This document shows positions 1 to 6,709 of a stretch of DNA of 7,937 nucleotides, piece by piece. Below the pieces are notes generated by a model that saw nothing but the letters and a program-made list of their open reading frames with translations, was not told the origin of the DNA and ran no database searches. This stretch comes from Sphaerochaeta sp. Its GTDB lineage: Bacteria; Spirochaetota; Spirochaetia; Sphaerochaetales; Sphaerochaetaceae. Location: assembly GCA_003456855.1 (NCBI GenBank), contig DMOO01000132.1:1-7937 (forward strand), in the 5' to 3' direction. A program made the translations under genes and the position numbers. Every line of letters starts with the position of its first letter. The stretch's first letter is position 1.

Positions 1-936
1 GCACAGGCCGTGAGCAAGTGGGAGAACGAGACATCCTACCCGGACATCAGCATACTGCCCTCCATGGCATCGATCTTCGGTGTCCAGATAGATGACCTCT
101 TCGAGTACTCCAAGGACAAGGAATACGAGAAGATCTCCAACATGATTGAACGAAAGAGAAACATAACGAACCAGGAATTCACAAATGCGGAATCCTTCCT
201 CCTGAGGGAGATTGAGAGGAATCCGGAGGACCACGAGGCGAACTCCACCCTTGCAGATCTGTACTGCATCCAGGCAATGATGTTGAACCACAAGGCGGTG
301 CACTACGGGAAGGCGGCCCTGAATCTGGAGCCGAACTCCAAGTTCGACCTGAACACCATCAACAACTGCTGGGGAGGATTTCGCTATGACTGGAACGTGG
401 CAAACCACCATGAGCTGATCGACTACCTGAAGAGGCTTCTCAGGGAGAGACCGGAGAACACCAAGGCCTATTTCTATCTTATAGACAATCTGGTGGATGA
501 CGGCAGAATCATCGAGGCCAGAAAGGTCCTTGCAGAATCAAAGGTCAACAACCTGGACAACCTGAACGAGGCCTATGAGATCTGGATAGACGAGAACGTC
601 TCAGGCTTCGAATCGGTAAGGGAGAGATACGAGAAGCTTGCAGAGAAGTACTCCAAGGACTGGAGAATCCTCTTCAACGTGGCGAACTCCTTCTCCCACA
701 ACGAGAGCTACGAGAAGGCTATCGTATACTGGAAGATGGCGTTCGACGCCATGGAACCACCACGCTACACGGACTTCCTGGAGTCCATTGCACAGTGCCA
801 TCTGCGCCTTGGGAACAAGCAGCGTGCTATCGAGGCACTCAAGCAGCAGAAGGCTCTGCTGCGGGATGAGTGGGACATGTCATTCGGCCGAGACCAGGAC
901 ATTCTGGATGAGAGAATCAGGTCTCTTACTGAATAG
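1..936 (+). CDS. XRE-type HTH regulator with TPR-like C-terminal domain (5' end outside window)
   Basis: The open frame runs in from the left edge, so the true start is upstream. The GTG at position 10 is an internal valine, not a start. The first visible residues (AQAVSKWENETSYPDISIL, then FGVQIDDLF) are the recognition helix and following helices of a Cro/C1-type (XRE) DNA-binding domain, as found in family members. From about residue 55 the chain is helical with TPR-like character: spaced A/G/Y positions in segments such as EANSTLADLYCIQAM, KAYFYLIDNLVDDGRIIEARKVL and SIAQCHLRLGNKQRAIEALKQQ. TPR regions bind partner proteins or peptides, so a cytoplasmic regulator controlled by protein contact is likely (inference). 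All 20 lysine codons I counted are AAG. No promoter is in view, and I see no convincing terminator after the TAG stop. The HTH call is firm; the target and ligand are unknown. Confidence 0.85.
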   Translation, partial: AQAVSKWENETSYPDISILPSMASIFGVQIDDLFEYSKDKEYEKISNMIERKRNITNQEFTNAESFLLREIERNPEDHEANSTLADLYCIQAMMLNHKAVHYGKAALNLEPNSKFDLNTINNCWGGFRYDWNVANHHELIDYLKRLLRERPENTKAYFYLIDNLVDDGRIIEARKVLAESKVNNLDNLNEAYEIWIDENVSGFESVRERYEKLAEKYSKDWRILFNVANSFSHNESYEKAIVYWKMAFDAMEPPRYTDFLESIAQCHLRLGNKQRAIEALKQQKALLRDEWDMSFGRDQDILDERIRSLTE

Positions 937-994
937 CTGCATGATCAGGATAATTCAAGAATCCAGTTTTTGACCTGTGACTGACACCGGATTA

Positions 995-1039
995 TCAATT
1001 TGCGTTTATTGGCAAAAATCGCAAATTCAATTTGCGTTT
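995..1039. repeat. Direct and inverted heptamer repeats in the ATPase gene promoter
   Basis: The 13-mer TCAATTTGCGTTT occurs at 995-1007 and again at 1027-1039, exactly 32 bp apart. Between them, CGCAAAT at 1020-1026 is the reverse complement of the core ATTTGCG found at 998-1004 and 1030-1036. The core is therefore present three times in alternating orientation. The last pair (1020-1036) is a 7-bp perfect inverted repeat with a 3-nt centre. Similarity continues 3' of each direct copy (TTGG, then AAAAT). The final copy overlaps the -35 box, which suggests an operator array (inference). Confidence 0.75.
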
Positions 1040-1060
1040 TCTTGGGTAAAATGCTATCCT
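1032..1060 (+). promoter_or_regulatory. Sigma70-type promoter of the ATPase gene
   Basis: TTGCGT (1032-1037) is followed by a 17-bp spacer and TATCCT (1055-1060). A TG at 1052-1053 forms an extended -10. Transcription would begin near 1067, leaving only about 10 nt before the ATG at 1077. The in-frame GTG at 1065 would lie upstream of that start, which argues against using it. The -35 box sits inside the second repeat copy, so a repeat-binding protein could block RNA polymerase. Confidence 0.6.
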
Positions 1061-1076
1061 ACCTGTGGAATGCACC

Positions 1077-2255
1077 ATGGAATACATACATCGGAAGCTG
1101 AACATCGAAGAAAGACTCAACCAGAAATCAGTGCTCCTTCTCGGCCCCAGACAGACCGGAAAGACTTCATACATCAAAAATGAGCTTTGCCAATCAGTCA
1201 AAGCCAAGTGGGATCTTCTGAACTCAAGAACCAGAAGACAGTTGGAAGCCGATCCTCAGCTCCTGTACGACCAGATAGCAGCGCTCGACATCAATCCGGA
1301 ATCCGATATAGTTGTCATTGACGAAATCCAAAAAGTTCCTGCACTTCTGGATGTAGTACACGAAATAATCGAGGAGAAAAAGATAAGATTCCTCATCACA
1401 GGATCAAGTGCACGGAAACTCAAAAAGGAAGGGGTCAACCTCCTGGGAGGAAGAGCTTCAAAAACAACTCTTTTTCCTTTCATCTATGAAGAACTGAAAA
1501 CCATCGGGGAAAAGAGCCTTGAGGAAATATTCCTCAGAGGAATGCTTCCCCCAGCATGGGACGATGATGATCCAGATGCCTTCCTCGACGACTATATCTC
1601 CACATATCTACAAGACGAAATCGCAGCTGAAGGAGTGACAAGAAACCTTCCCGGATTCGGAAGTTTCCTGCAGATAGCCGCATTACAGAGCGGAGAACAG
1701 CTGAATTACTCGAATCTGGCCAATGACATCGGGATGTCCAGGCAGTCTATAGCCAACTGGTATCAGGTACTTGAAGACACTCTTCTGGGTTTCCAGCTAC
1801 CTCCATGGAAAAAATCGGTGAAGAGAAAGAGTGTCAGCATAACAAAGTTCTATCTCTTTGATGTAGGTGTAACCAGAAGACTATCTGAAATAGCTGTGCC
1901 GTCAGATACCCAAAGCGATTACGGAAGACTATTCGAGAACTTCATCGCCTTGGAATTAAAAGCATGGCATGATTACAACAGAAGAAAGGAGACCCTCTGC
2001 TACTGGCGAACCGAAAACGGAACGGAAGTGGATTTCGTAATCGGAGACGATATTGCAATAGAAGTCAAATCAACACGCAATGCCGCGTCCCGTAATCTTA
2101 TGGGCTTAAGGAAAATCGGTGAAGAAAGGGCCTTCAGATTCAGAATCTTGGTATGTAGAGAAACCATGCCCCGCTTGACAGATGAAGGAATTCTCATCCT
2201 TCCATGGCAGGAATTCCTTCACCGTCTTTGGGGAAACAGGTTCCTTTCCCAATAA
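1077..2255 (+). CDS. AAA-type ATPase with DUF4143 / PD-(D/E)XK-like C-terminal domain
   Basis: A complete 392-residue cytoplasmic ATPase when started at ATG 1077. The GTG at 1065 would add four residues but lies upstream of the predicted transcript start. GTGGA at 1065-1069 is a weak ribosome site 7 nt before the ATG. Walker A is GPRQTGKT (residues 23-30). Walker B is VVIDEIQK (D82, E83). A sensor-1-like segment reads FLITGSSARKLK, followed by LGGRA. The middle DUF4143 part contains a winged-helix-like stretch (NLANDIGMSRQSIANWY). The C-terminus carries the nuclease-fold signature EVDF...EVK (D319, E329, K331). The ending LPWQEFLHRLW matches the usual family end, so the gene is intact. The family is common, often mobile and poorly understood; roles in defence or DNA transactions are proposed, not proven. 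Lysine codons are 14 AAA to 10 AAG, unlike the AAG-only neighbour, which suggests acquisition by transfer. It stands alone and converges with the EAL gene. Confidence 0.92.
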   Translation: MEYIHRKLNIEERLNQKSVLLLGPRQTGKTSYIKNELCQSVKAKWDLLNSRTRRQLEADPQLLYDQIAALDINPESDIVVIDEIQKVPALLDVVHEIIEEKKIRFLITGSSARKLKKEGVNLLGGRASKTTLFPFIYEELKTIGEKSLEEIFLRGMLPPAWDDDDPDAFLDDYISTYLQDEIAAEGVTRNLPGFGSFLQIAALQSGEQLNYSNLANDIGMSRQSIANWYQVLEDTLLGFQLPPWKKSVKRKSVSITKFYLFDVGVTRRLSEIAVPSDTQSDYGRLFENFIALELKAWHDYNRRKETLCYWRTENGTEVDFVIGDDIAIEVKSTRNAASRNLMGLRKIGEERAFRFRILVCRETMPRLTDEGILILPWQEFLHRLWGNRFLSQ

Positions 2256-2317
2256 ACCGATGCTGCTGAACGCACCTGGAAGGCCAAGATCCATACGGTC
2301 AAGACCTTCGTATCCTA
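2256..2317. other. Convergent intergenic gap without a recognisable terminator
   Basis: The 62 bp between the ATPase stop and the EAL gene stop contain no GC-rich hairpin followed by a T-run on either strand. The only small dyad is GGTC-AA-GACC near 2298-2307. The two transcripts may overlap at their 3' ends. On the minus strand the frame one base off from the EAL gene stays open across this gap, but that span is too short to be significant. Confidence 0.5.
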
Positions 2318-3910
2318 TCACATTGGTCCACCCTCAGTTTCCACAGCAGGCAAAGCTGTTGCATAGGCAACGCTTGGGTTTCCATCTGCATCGCGCTTGA
2401 CGGTGTAGCGTACACGGTACGGGACACGCTCCTTGGTTAGCGGCATGATCTCGTCTATGTCCTCGCCCCTATTCACGCGCTCCATTATCTCCATATACTT
2501 GTCCCCTTCGGGGAAGATGCACATCTCAATGGCAGGATACGGATAGTTTCTGACAAGCTTAGGCAGATCCAGGTTCTTCTGGCATCTTGAGCAGGGATAC
2601 ATGTCCTTGCTCTTGATGTCATACTTCCAGAAGAACATGTCCACCTGCTCTGCAGCGTTCATGAATATGTCCTCACGCTCCTCAATCTCTTTCAAGAGCT
2701 TTTGATTCCTTCTGGTGAGCCTGACACTCTCGGTTATGTCCTCAATGCTCAGATAGAAGACATCGAGTCCCACCTTCTGGGCAATCAACCTGAGTCTGTT
2801 GTGGCTCCAGAAATCCCTGCCCTTTCCGTCGATGTCAGGGGAATGGGTGGTGCAGCTTGTCTCGTCACCTGTGGCTATGGCATCGTCCAGAGCATCGGAG
2901 AAAGCCTTGGCAGAGGCTGCATCGAATCCTGCAAGCAGGTCCTGTCGCCTCTTGGCATACTCCTCACGGCTCAGGCCCACAAGCTTGAGGAACATGTCGT
3001 TCATCCTGTCGGCACTCACCTTGCCGTTCTGGTTTCTTGTTATGATTGCAGCACCGCCAACGTAGCTGTTGAAGATCAAGGTGTTCTGGGAGTCAAGGTC
3101 AAAGAAGTCCATTCCGTCACAGCGCTGATTGCCCTTGAAAGCTTTCATCTCAAAGCCTCTGCCACCGTTTGAAAGGAAGATCTCCTCAAGCTCGTCGCCA
3201 GGAAGAGGCCTGGAGAACAGATAGCCCTGCATGAACATGCATCCAATGGTCTTAAGGAAGTCAGCCTCCTCCTTTGTCTCCACGCCCTCTGCAATTACGG
3301 GCATGTCTATTGAATGGGCCATGTTGACAACAGATGTGATTATCTTGCCGCAGCGGCTTGAAGTGTCCTCTATTGTAAGGAAGTCCCCATCCAGCTTGAG
3401 AACGTCAATGGGCATGTCCTTGAGAGCGCAAAGTGATGAATAGCCCTTGCCGAAATCATCCATCTCGATCACGAATCCACGGGATTTGATGTCACTTAGG
3501 GCCGTGAGAAACTGCTGGGTATCCTCAGTGTACGCAGATTCCGTGACCTCCAAGTGCAGGTCTTTCACCTCAAGACCATATTTCGCCAGAAGAGCGCAGA
3601 GATGGTCTGCAAGATCCTCGTGGTAAAGATCGCGCCTTGACACGTTCACTGATATTGAAGGAACTGCGTAACCCTTTGCCTTCCACTCAGAGAGCTGGAT
3701 GCAGGTCTTCTCCCATATGAGCCTGTCCAACTCATATATCATCCCGTTCTCCTCGAAAAAGGAGATGAACTCTTTCGGTGCTCCGATCGTCCCGTCCGAT
3801 TTGATCCATCTTGCAAGGGCCTCAATGCCCGTGATGGCTCCTGTGATGTAGTTGAATTGTGGCTGGAAGAAAGGTACAAACTGTCTTTCGCGCAGTGCTT
3901 GTATTTTCAT
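2318..3910 (-). CDS. EAL-domain cyclic-di-GMP phosphodiesterase with two PAS-like domains
   Basis: A 530-residue protein. Residues 1-245 form a full EAL domain, which hydrolyses cyclic di-GMP to pGpG. Expected catalytic and metal-binding positions are all visible: E30 of EAL, N89 (VNVS), E121 (LEVTES), D151-D152 (DDFGKGYSSL), K172, E208 (AEGVET) and Q228 (QGY). Activity is therefore predicted. Residues of about 275-390 form a PAS-like domain ending in the typical EDITE. A short helical linker (LLKEIEERED) follows, then a second PAS-like domain (about 415-525) with a CSRC pair. There is no GGDEF domain and no obvious membrane segment. The catalytic domain comes first and the sensor-like domains last, an unusual order. 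The start is supported by AAAGGA about 7 nt upstream and by a promoter. The protein ends just after the second PAS domain, so loss of a further C-terminal domain is possible. It probably tunes cyclic-di-GMP in response to a signal sensed by the PAS domains (inference). Confidence 0.93.
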   Translation of the reverse strand: MKIQALRERQFVPFFQPQFNYITGAITGIEALARWIKSDGTIGAPKEFISFFEENGMIYELDRLIWEKTCIQLSEWKAKGYAVPSISVNVSRRDLYHEDLADHLCALLAKYGLEVKDLHLEVTESAYTEDTQQFLTALSDIKSRGFVIEMDDFGKGYSSLCALKDMPIDVLKLDGDFLTIEDTSSRCGKIITSVVNMAHSIDMPVIAEGVETKEEADFLKTIGCMFMQGYLFSRPLPGDELEEIFLSNGGRGFEMKAFKGNQRCDGMDFFDLDSQNTLIFNSYVGGAAIITRNQNGKVSADRMNDMFLKLVGLSREEYAKRRQDLLAGFDAASAKAFSDALDDAIATGDETSCTTHSPDIDGKGRDFWSHNRLRLIAQKVGLDVFYLSIEDITESVRLTRRNQKLLKEIEEREDIFMNAAEQVDMFFWKYDIKSKDMYPCSRCQKNLDLPKLVRNYPYPAIEMCIFPEGDKYMEIMERVNRGEDIDEIMPLTKERVPYRVRYTVKRDADGNPSVAYATALPAVETEGGPM

Positions 3911-3961
3911 GTCACGTCCTTTAGTAGAACCTTTAAAAAATATTACATGCCTTTCGTTTAA

Positions 3962-3990
3962 ATTCTGATACTATTTTTCGTCAATGTCAA
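3962..3990 (-). promoter_or_regulatory. Promoter of the EAL/PAS gene
   Basis: On the minus strand a consensus TTGACA (3985-3990) is followed by a 17-bp spacer and CAGAAT (3962-3967, four of six consensus bases). The predicted start near 3955 gives a leader of about 45 nt that contains the AAAGGA ribosome site. This supports the EAL gene as an independent unit. Confidence 0.6.
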
Positions 3991-4146
3991 AGGAAAAGCG
4001 ATGGCCCGGTAAATTTTTACTTTCGCAGTCATGCAGTCTCAGCATGTCTGATCACCTGAAAGCAGATCAGAAACACGGAACAATTCAGTGTGACAAAAAT
4101 ACATGACATTCGCGTTAACAAACATGAAAAGTGATTAAAAATTCGT
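3991..4146. other. Gene-free stretch with two adjacent inverted repeats
   Basis: No credible coding frame is visible here. Two neighbouring dyads occur: CATGC (4030-4034) with GCATG (4042-4046), and TCTGATC (4047-4053) with GATCAGA (4065-4071, 11-nt loop). They lie upstream of the EAL promoter and downstream of the MATE terminator on the minus strand. They could be operator sites or a small structured transcript; neither can be decided from sequence alone. No known riboswitch pattern was recognised. Confidence 0.4.
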
Positions 4147-4178
4147 AAATGCACCACTGCTTCTGCGGTGGTGCATTT
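4147..4178 (-). terminator. Intrinsic terminator of the TrkA_C-MATE operon
   Basis: AAATGCACCAC (4147-4157) pairs with GTGGTGCATTT (4168-4178). Two further inner G-C pairs close a 4-nt loop, giving a stem of about 14 bp. On the minus strand it begins two bases after the MATE stop codon and is followed by a T-rich run. The + strand side also ends in a T-run, so it could work in both directions. Confidence 0.8.
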
Positions 4179-4179
4179 T

Positions 4180-5523
4180 TCAGTCCACCAGGGCTTTCCG
4201 TCTGTGAAGAGCAGCGAAGTAGATGAAACACATGATGATCTGCAACACTGTTGAACATGGGGTTGCCAGACCGACATGGAACAGAGAGACGGGAACCTGT
4301 CTGCTCATCAGAAAGGCCACAGGGATTCTAACAAGGAAGGCTCCGGCAATACCTTGGATCATGACGAATCTGGTTCTCTCCATGCCATTGAAGAAGCCGA
4401 TGAAGCAGAAAAGGAAGCATGTCAGCAGGCAGTCGATTCCATAGGCCTTGAGGTACTGGGCCGCAGCAGAGACAACCTCTGCATCGTTGGCGAAGATCGA
4501 GGCCAGCATGTCACCATGGAAGAACGTCACATAGAACATCAGAACCCCAAAGGTCGATGATATGGCAACGGCATACCAAAGTCCCCTCACCGCCCTGTCT
4601 GTCTTCCCTGCACCACGGTTCTGGGCCACAAAGGCTGACATGGACTGCATGAAGGCTGCAGGAACCAGCATGATGAAGGCGCAGACCTTCTCGGCGACAC
4701 CAACACCTGCAGAACAGATAAGGCCAAGAGAGTTTACAATGGCCAGCAGAACCAGGAAGGAGATGCCCACCAGCAGATCCTGCAAGGCTATAGGCGTTCC
4801 CACCTTCAGAATCCTTGATACTATCTTTCCATTCCAGGAGAAGGCATCCTTGTCCAAGGTGAAAGGCAGAGGTTTTCTCCTGATCATGAGAAGCGAGATA
4901 ACAACACTGACGAACTGTGCAAAGACAGTGGCGATTGCAGCACCCCGTGTACCCATCCTGAACACTGCAACCAGCAGAAGATCTCCGACTATGTTGCAGA
5001 TACAGGCTATCATTACAGTCACAAGAGGGGTCCTAGAGTCTCCAAGTCCCCTGCAGATGCTTCCTATTAGGTTGTAGGAGATTATGACGATCATGCCCAT
5101 TCCGCAGATGCGGATATAGCTTGTAGTAAGCTCAAAGGCCTCCTTCGGTGCCTGCATCACTGCGGCAAGCTGTGGAGCCAGCGTTGCAGTGGCTGCAGTC
5201 ATGAAGAGTCCTATGGCAGAGAACAGGAGGATTCCGCTTCCAACGATGCGTCCACCCTCTTCAGGCTGTCCCATCCCTATCTTCTCGCCGATCAGAATGG
5301 TCATTCCCATCGCAAGGGAGCTGATGAGGTTGGTAAGGGTCATTGTAATCTGAGACCCGGTTGCAACCGCAGAGACATCAGTGGCATAGGCGAACTTTCC
5401 CACAATCATCAAGTCCACTGCACCGTACATCGACTGGAGAAAAAGGGCGAGGAAGACCGGGACCACGAATCTGAGCAAAGGTGGAATTATCCTTCCTCTT
5501 GTGAAATCAATCTGTCTTTCCAT
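4180..5523 (-). CDS. MATE-family multidrug/metabolite efflux transporter
   Basis: A 447-residue inner-membrane protein of normal MATE length with about 12 hydrophobic segments. Family features include the N-terminal LFLQSMYGAVDLMIVGKFA-type segment (around residues 27-45), CRGLGDSRTPL (157-167) and FVAQNRGAGKTDRA (298-311) at the start of the second half. MATE carriers export cationic or other organic compounds using a Na+ or H+ gradient. The substrate cannot be told from sequence. The ATG lies 3 nt after the TAA of the preceding TrkA_C gene and has no strong ribosome site, so translation is probably coupled to that gene. A terminator follows directly after the stop. GAGKTD resembles a Walker A motif but is the usual MATE loop. 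Confidence 0.95.
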   Translation of the reverse strand: MERQIDFTRGRIIPPLLRFVVPVFLALFLQSMYGAVDLMIVGKFAYATDVSAVATGSQITMTLTNLISSLAMGMTILIGEKIGMGQPEEGGRIVGSGILLFSAIGLFMTAATATLAPQLAAVMQAPKEAFELTTSYIRICGMGMIVIISYNLIGSICRGLGDSRTPLVTVMIACICNIVGDLLLVAVFRMGTRGAAIATVFAQFVSVVISLLMIRRKPLPFTLDKDAFSWNGKIVSRILKVGTPIALQDLLVGISFLVLLAIVNSLGLICSAGVGVAEKVCAFIMLVPAAFMQSMSAFVAQNRGAGKTDRAVRGLWYAVAISSTFGVLMFYVTFFHGDMLASIFANDAEVVSAAAQYLKAYGIDCLLTCFLFCFIGFFNGMERTRFVMIQGIAGAFLVRIPVAFLMSRQVPVSLFHVGLATPCSTVLQIIMCFIYFAALHRRKALVD

Positions 5524-5526
5524 GTT

Positions 5527-6540
5527 TTATGCTTCTGAATCCTGGGCGTCGCCGAAAACAGTACGCACGTTTTCATAAGGACCGAAGGCGATCACTCTGT
5601 CACCCTTCTCAATCACGGTGTCCTTTGTGAGGTTTATCGGTTTCTCATCCCTGGATACCATCATGATGTTGATTGAGAAATAATCCTTGATTCTGCTCTC
5701 CATCAGGCTCTTGTCTGCAAGAATCGGTGGCACAACATTCACGTTTATGTCAGCAAGCACCTGATAGCCGAAGTTTGACATGACAGTGATTGAATTGCTC
5801 TCGGCAGGCTTGCTTTTGACCTTGCTTTCCTGCTTGTCGCCATGCTCCTTGAGAAGGAATGCATCCTTGATTGAGGCAAGAGGTCCGAATGCGATCAGGA
5901 CATCCTTGTTTGTGAAGATTGTATCAGCCTTTACGTAGTGGTTCTGTCCGTTTCTTGTGTACATCAGGATGTTGACGTCGTATTTCTTTCTCAGATCGGC
6001 ATCGACAATGCACTTTCCCTCAAGGAACTCAGGGACCTTGTAAAGGAAGATGTTCACAACTGCATCCTCTCCGTAGGTGTCCAGAACAGAGATGTAGTTC
6101 TCCTTTGCTGCCTTCTTGAATACCTTGACTGTCAAGGAATCCAGGAAGTTGTTGATTCCCTTCTCGATGGCTGGGATGCGAAGGAAGAGGAAGAACAGAA
6201 CCAGGCTGCCGAAGCCTACGAACAGGGATATCAGCTGCTCCTCGTACTTTGAGAAGTTGATGCTGAGGAACAGGTTGATGAACAGGGATACAATGACCAC
6301 TGAGAAGAAGTAACCAGTAAGCATGGCGGCCATTGCTATGCGCCTTCTTGTCTTCTCGCTGACTACAATCTCCGACTCACCGGTTGTATAGCCTGCATTT
6401 GTCAGAAGGGATACAGCCTGGAAACCGGCCTTCTCCTTAGGCAGTCCCGTGATCCTGAAAAGGATCGAGAAGAGATTGATCAACAGGTAGTATACGATGA
6501 TGACGGTTATAATAAGTGTAATTGACGATACAAGGCTCAT
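5527..6540 (-). CDS. Membrane protein with two TrkA_C (RCK_C)-like domains
   Basis: A 337-residue protein. Three hydrophobic segments lie near residues 3-30, 68-92 and 101-121. Between the first two is AGFQAVSLLTNAGYTTGESE (38-57), which resembles a pore loop of TrkH/Ktr potassium channels and is typical of a poorly characterised TrkA_C membrane family. The cytoplasmic part holds two similar RCK_C-like modules, about 150-230 and 255-330. Each has a VNILMYTR/INIMMVSR strand and ends in LIAFGP/VIAFGP followed by a helix. A charged linker (232-250) separates them. RCK_C domains are ligand-binding modules, and in some potassium transporters they bind cyclic di-AMP. A role in potassium transport or its regulation is inferred. 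The start is supported by GGAG 8 nt upstream. It is the first gene of an operon with the MATE exporter. It could instead be a sensor rather than a channel. Confidence 0.85.
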   Translation of the reverse strand: MSLVSSITLIITVIIVYYLLINLFSILFRITGLPKEKAGFQAVSLLTNAGYTTGESEIVVSEKTRRRIAMAAMLTGYFFSVVIVSLFINLFLSINFSKYEEQLISLFVGFGSLVLFFLFLRIPAIEKGINNFLDSLTVKVFKKAAKENYISVLDTYGEDAVVNIFLYKVPEFLEGKCIVDADLRKKYDVNILMYTRNGQNHYVKADTIFTNKDVLIAFGPLASIKDAFLLKEHGDKQESKVKSKPAESNSITVMSNFGYQVLADINVNVVPPILADKSLMESRIKDYFSINIMMVSRDEKPINLTKDTVIEKGDRVIAFGPYENVRTVFGDAQDSEA

Positions 6541-6556
6541 GTATTACTCCAAGGCT

Positions 6557-6585
6557 ATTCTCCTTGATTCTTCATTTACCGTCAA
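6557..6585 (-). promoter_or_regulatory. Candidate promoter of the TrkA_C-MATE operon
   Basis: On the minus strand TTGACG (6580-6585), a 17-bp spacer and GAGAAT (6557-6562) precede the gene. This resembles the EAL gene promoter in form. The leader would be only about 10-15 nt but would keep the GGAG ribosome site. A more distant alternative is TTGTCA (6657-6662) with AATAAT (6632-6637), but its spacing is 19 bp. A promoter is needed here because a strong terminator lies just upstream. Confidence 0.35.
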
Positions 6586-6642
6586 TATTCACAAGCATGA
6601 TTATGGACATTCATCGGGGAAGGATTTTTGAATTATTAACAC

Positions 6643-6663
6643 TTTGTCATCTCAAATGACAAA
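6643..6663. repeat. 8-bp inverted repeat, possible operator
   Basis: TTTGTCAT (6643-6650) and ATGACAAA (6656-6663) are perfect reverse complements around a 5-nt centre. The dyad adjoins the barrel gene's terminator and overlaps a distant promoter candidate of the TrkA_C operon. It may be a regulator site or a second hairpin after the terminator. Confidence 0.5.
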
Positions 6664-6687
6664 AAAGGCAGAGGTCTCCCTCTGCCT
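6661..6687 (-). terminator. Intrinsic terminator of the barrel-protein gene
   Basis: On the minus strand GGCAGAGG, the loop GAGA and CCTCTGCC form a perfect 8-bp stem (6667-6686) followed by six T residues (6661-6666). It lies about 23 bp after the stop codon of the small outer-membrane protein gene. Confidence 0.92.
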
Positions 6688-6709
6688 GTATCGTTTGATG
6701 ATAAGCTCT

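Noticed and set aside
995..1039. CRISPR-like array
   Set aside because: The repeats are too short and too few, alternate in orientation and overlap a promoter.
1065..1076. GTG at 1065 as the ATPase start
   Set aside because: It precedes the predicted transcription start at about 1067, and GTGGA is better placed as a weak ribosome site for ATG 1077.
2702..3172. 156-codon open frame on the + strand
   Set aside because: It lies wholly antisense to the EAL/PAS gene, whose motifs are clear, and its translation shows no domain or credible start signal.
3911..3961. Cyclic-di-GMP riboswitch in the EAL gene leader
   Set aside because: The leader is only about 45 nt and lacks the conserved riboswitch core or a fitting stem set.
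4029..4277. 82-codon minus-strand open frame over the MATE 3' end
   Set aside because: It crosses the terminator hairpin, overlaps the MATE gene in another frame and has no ribosome site or motif.
4590..4615. GAGKTD in the MATE protein as a nucleotide-binding P-loop
   Set aside because: It is the normal loop after FVAQN in MATE carriers, in a membrane protein with no other ATPase motifs.
4562..5077. 171-codon open frame on the + strand
   Set aside because: It is antisense to the MATE gene and has low-complexity composition without recognisable motifs.
5938..6252. 104-codon + strand open frame
   Set aside because: Antisense shadow of the TrkA_C membrane protein gene.
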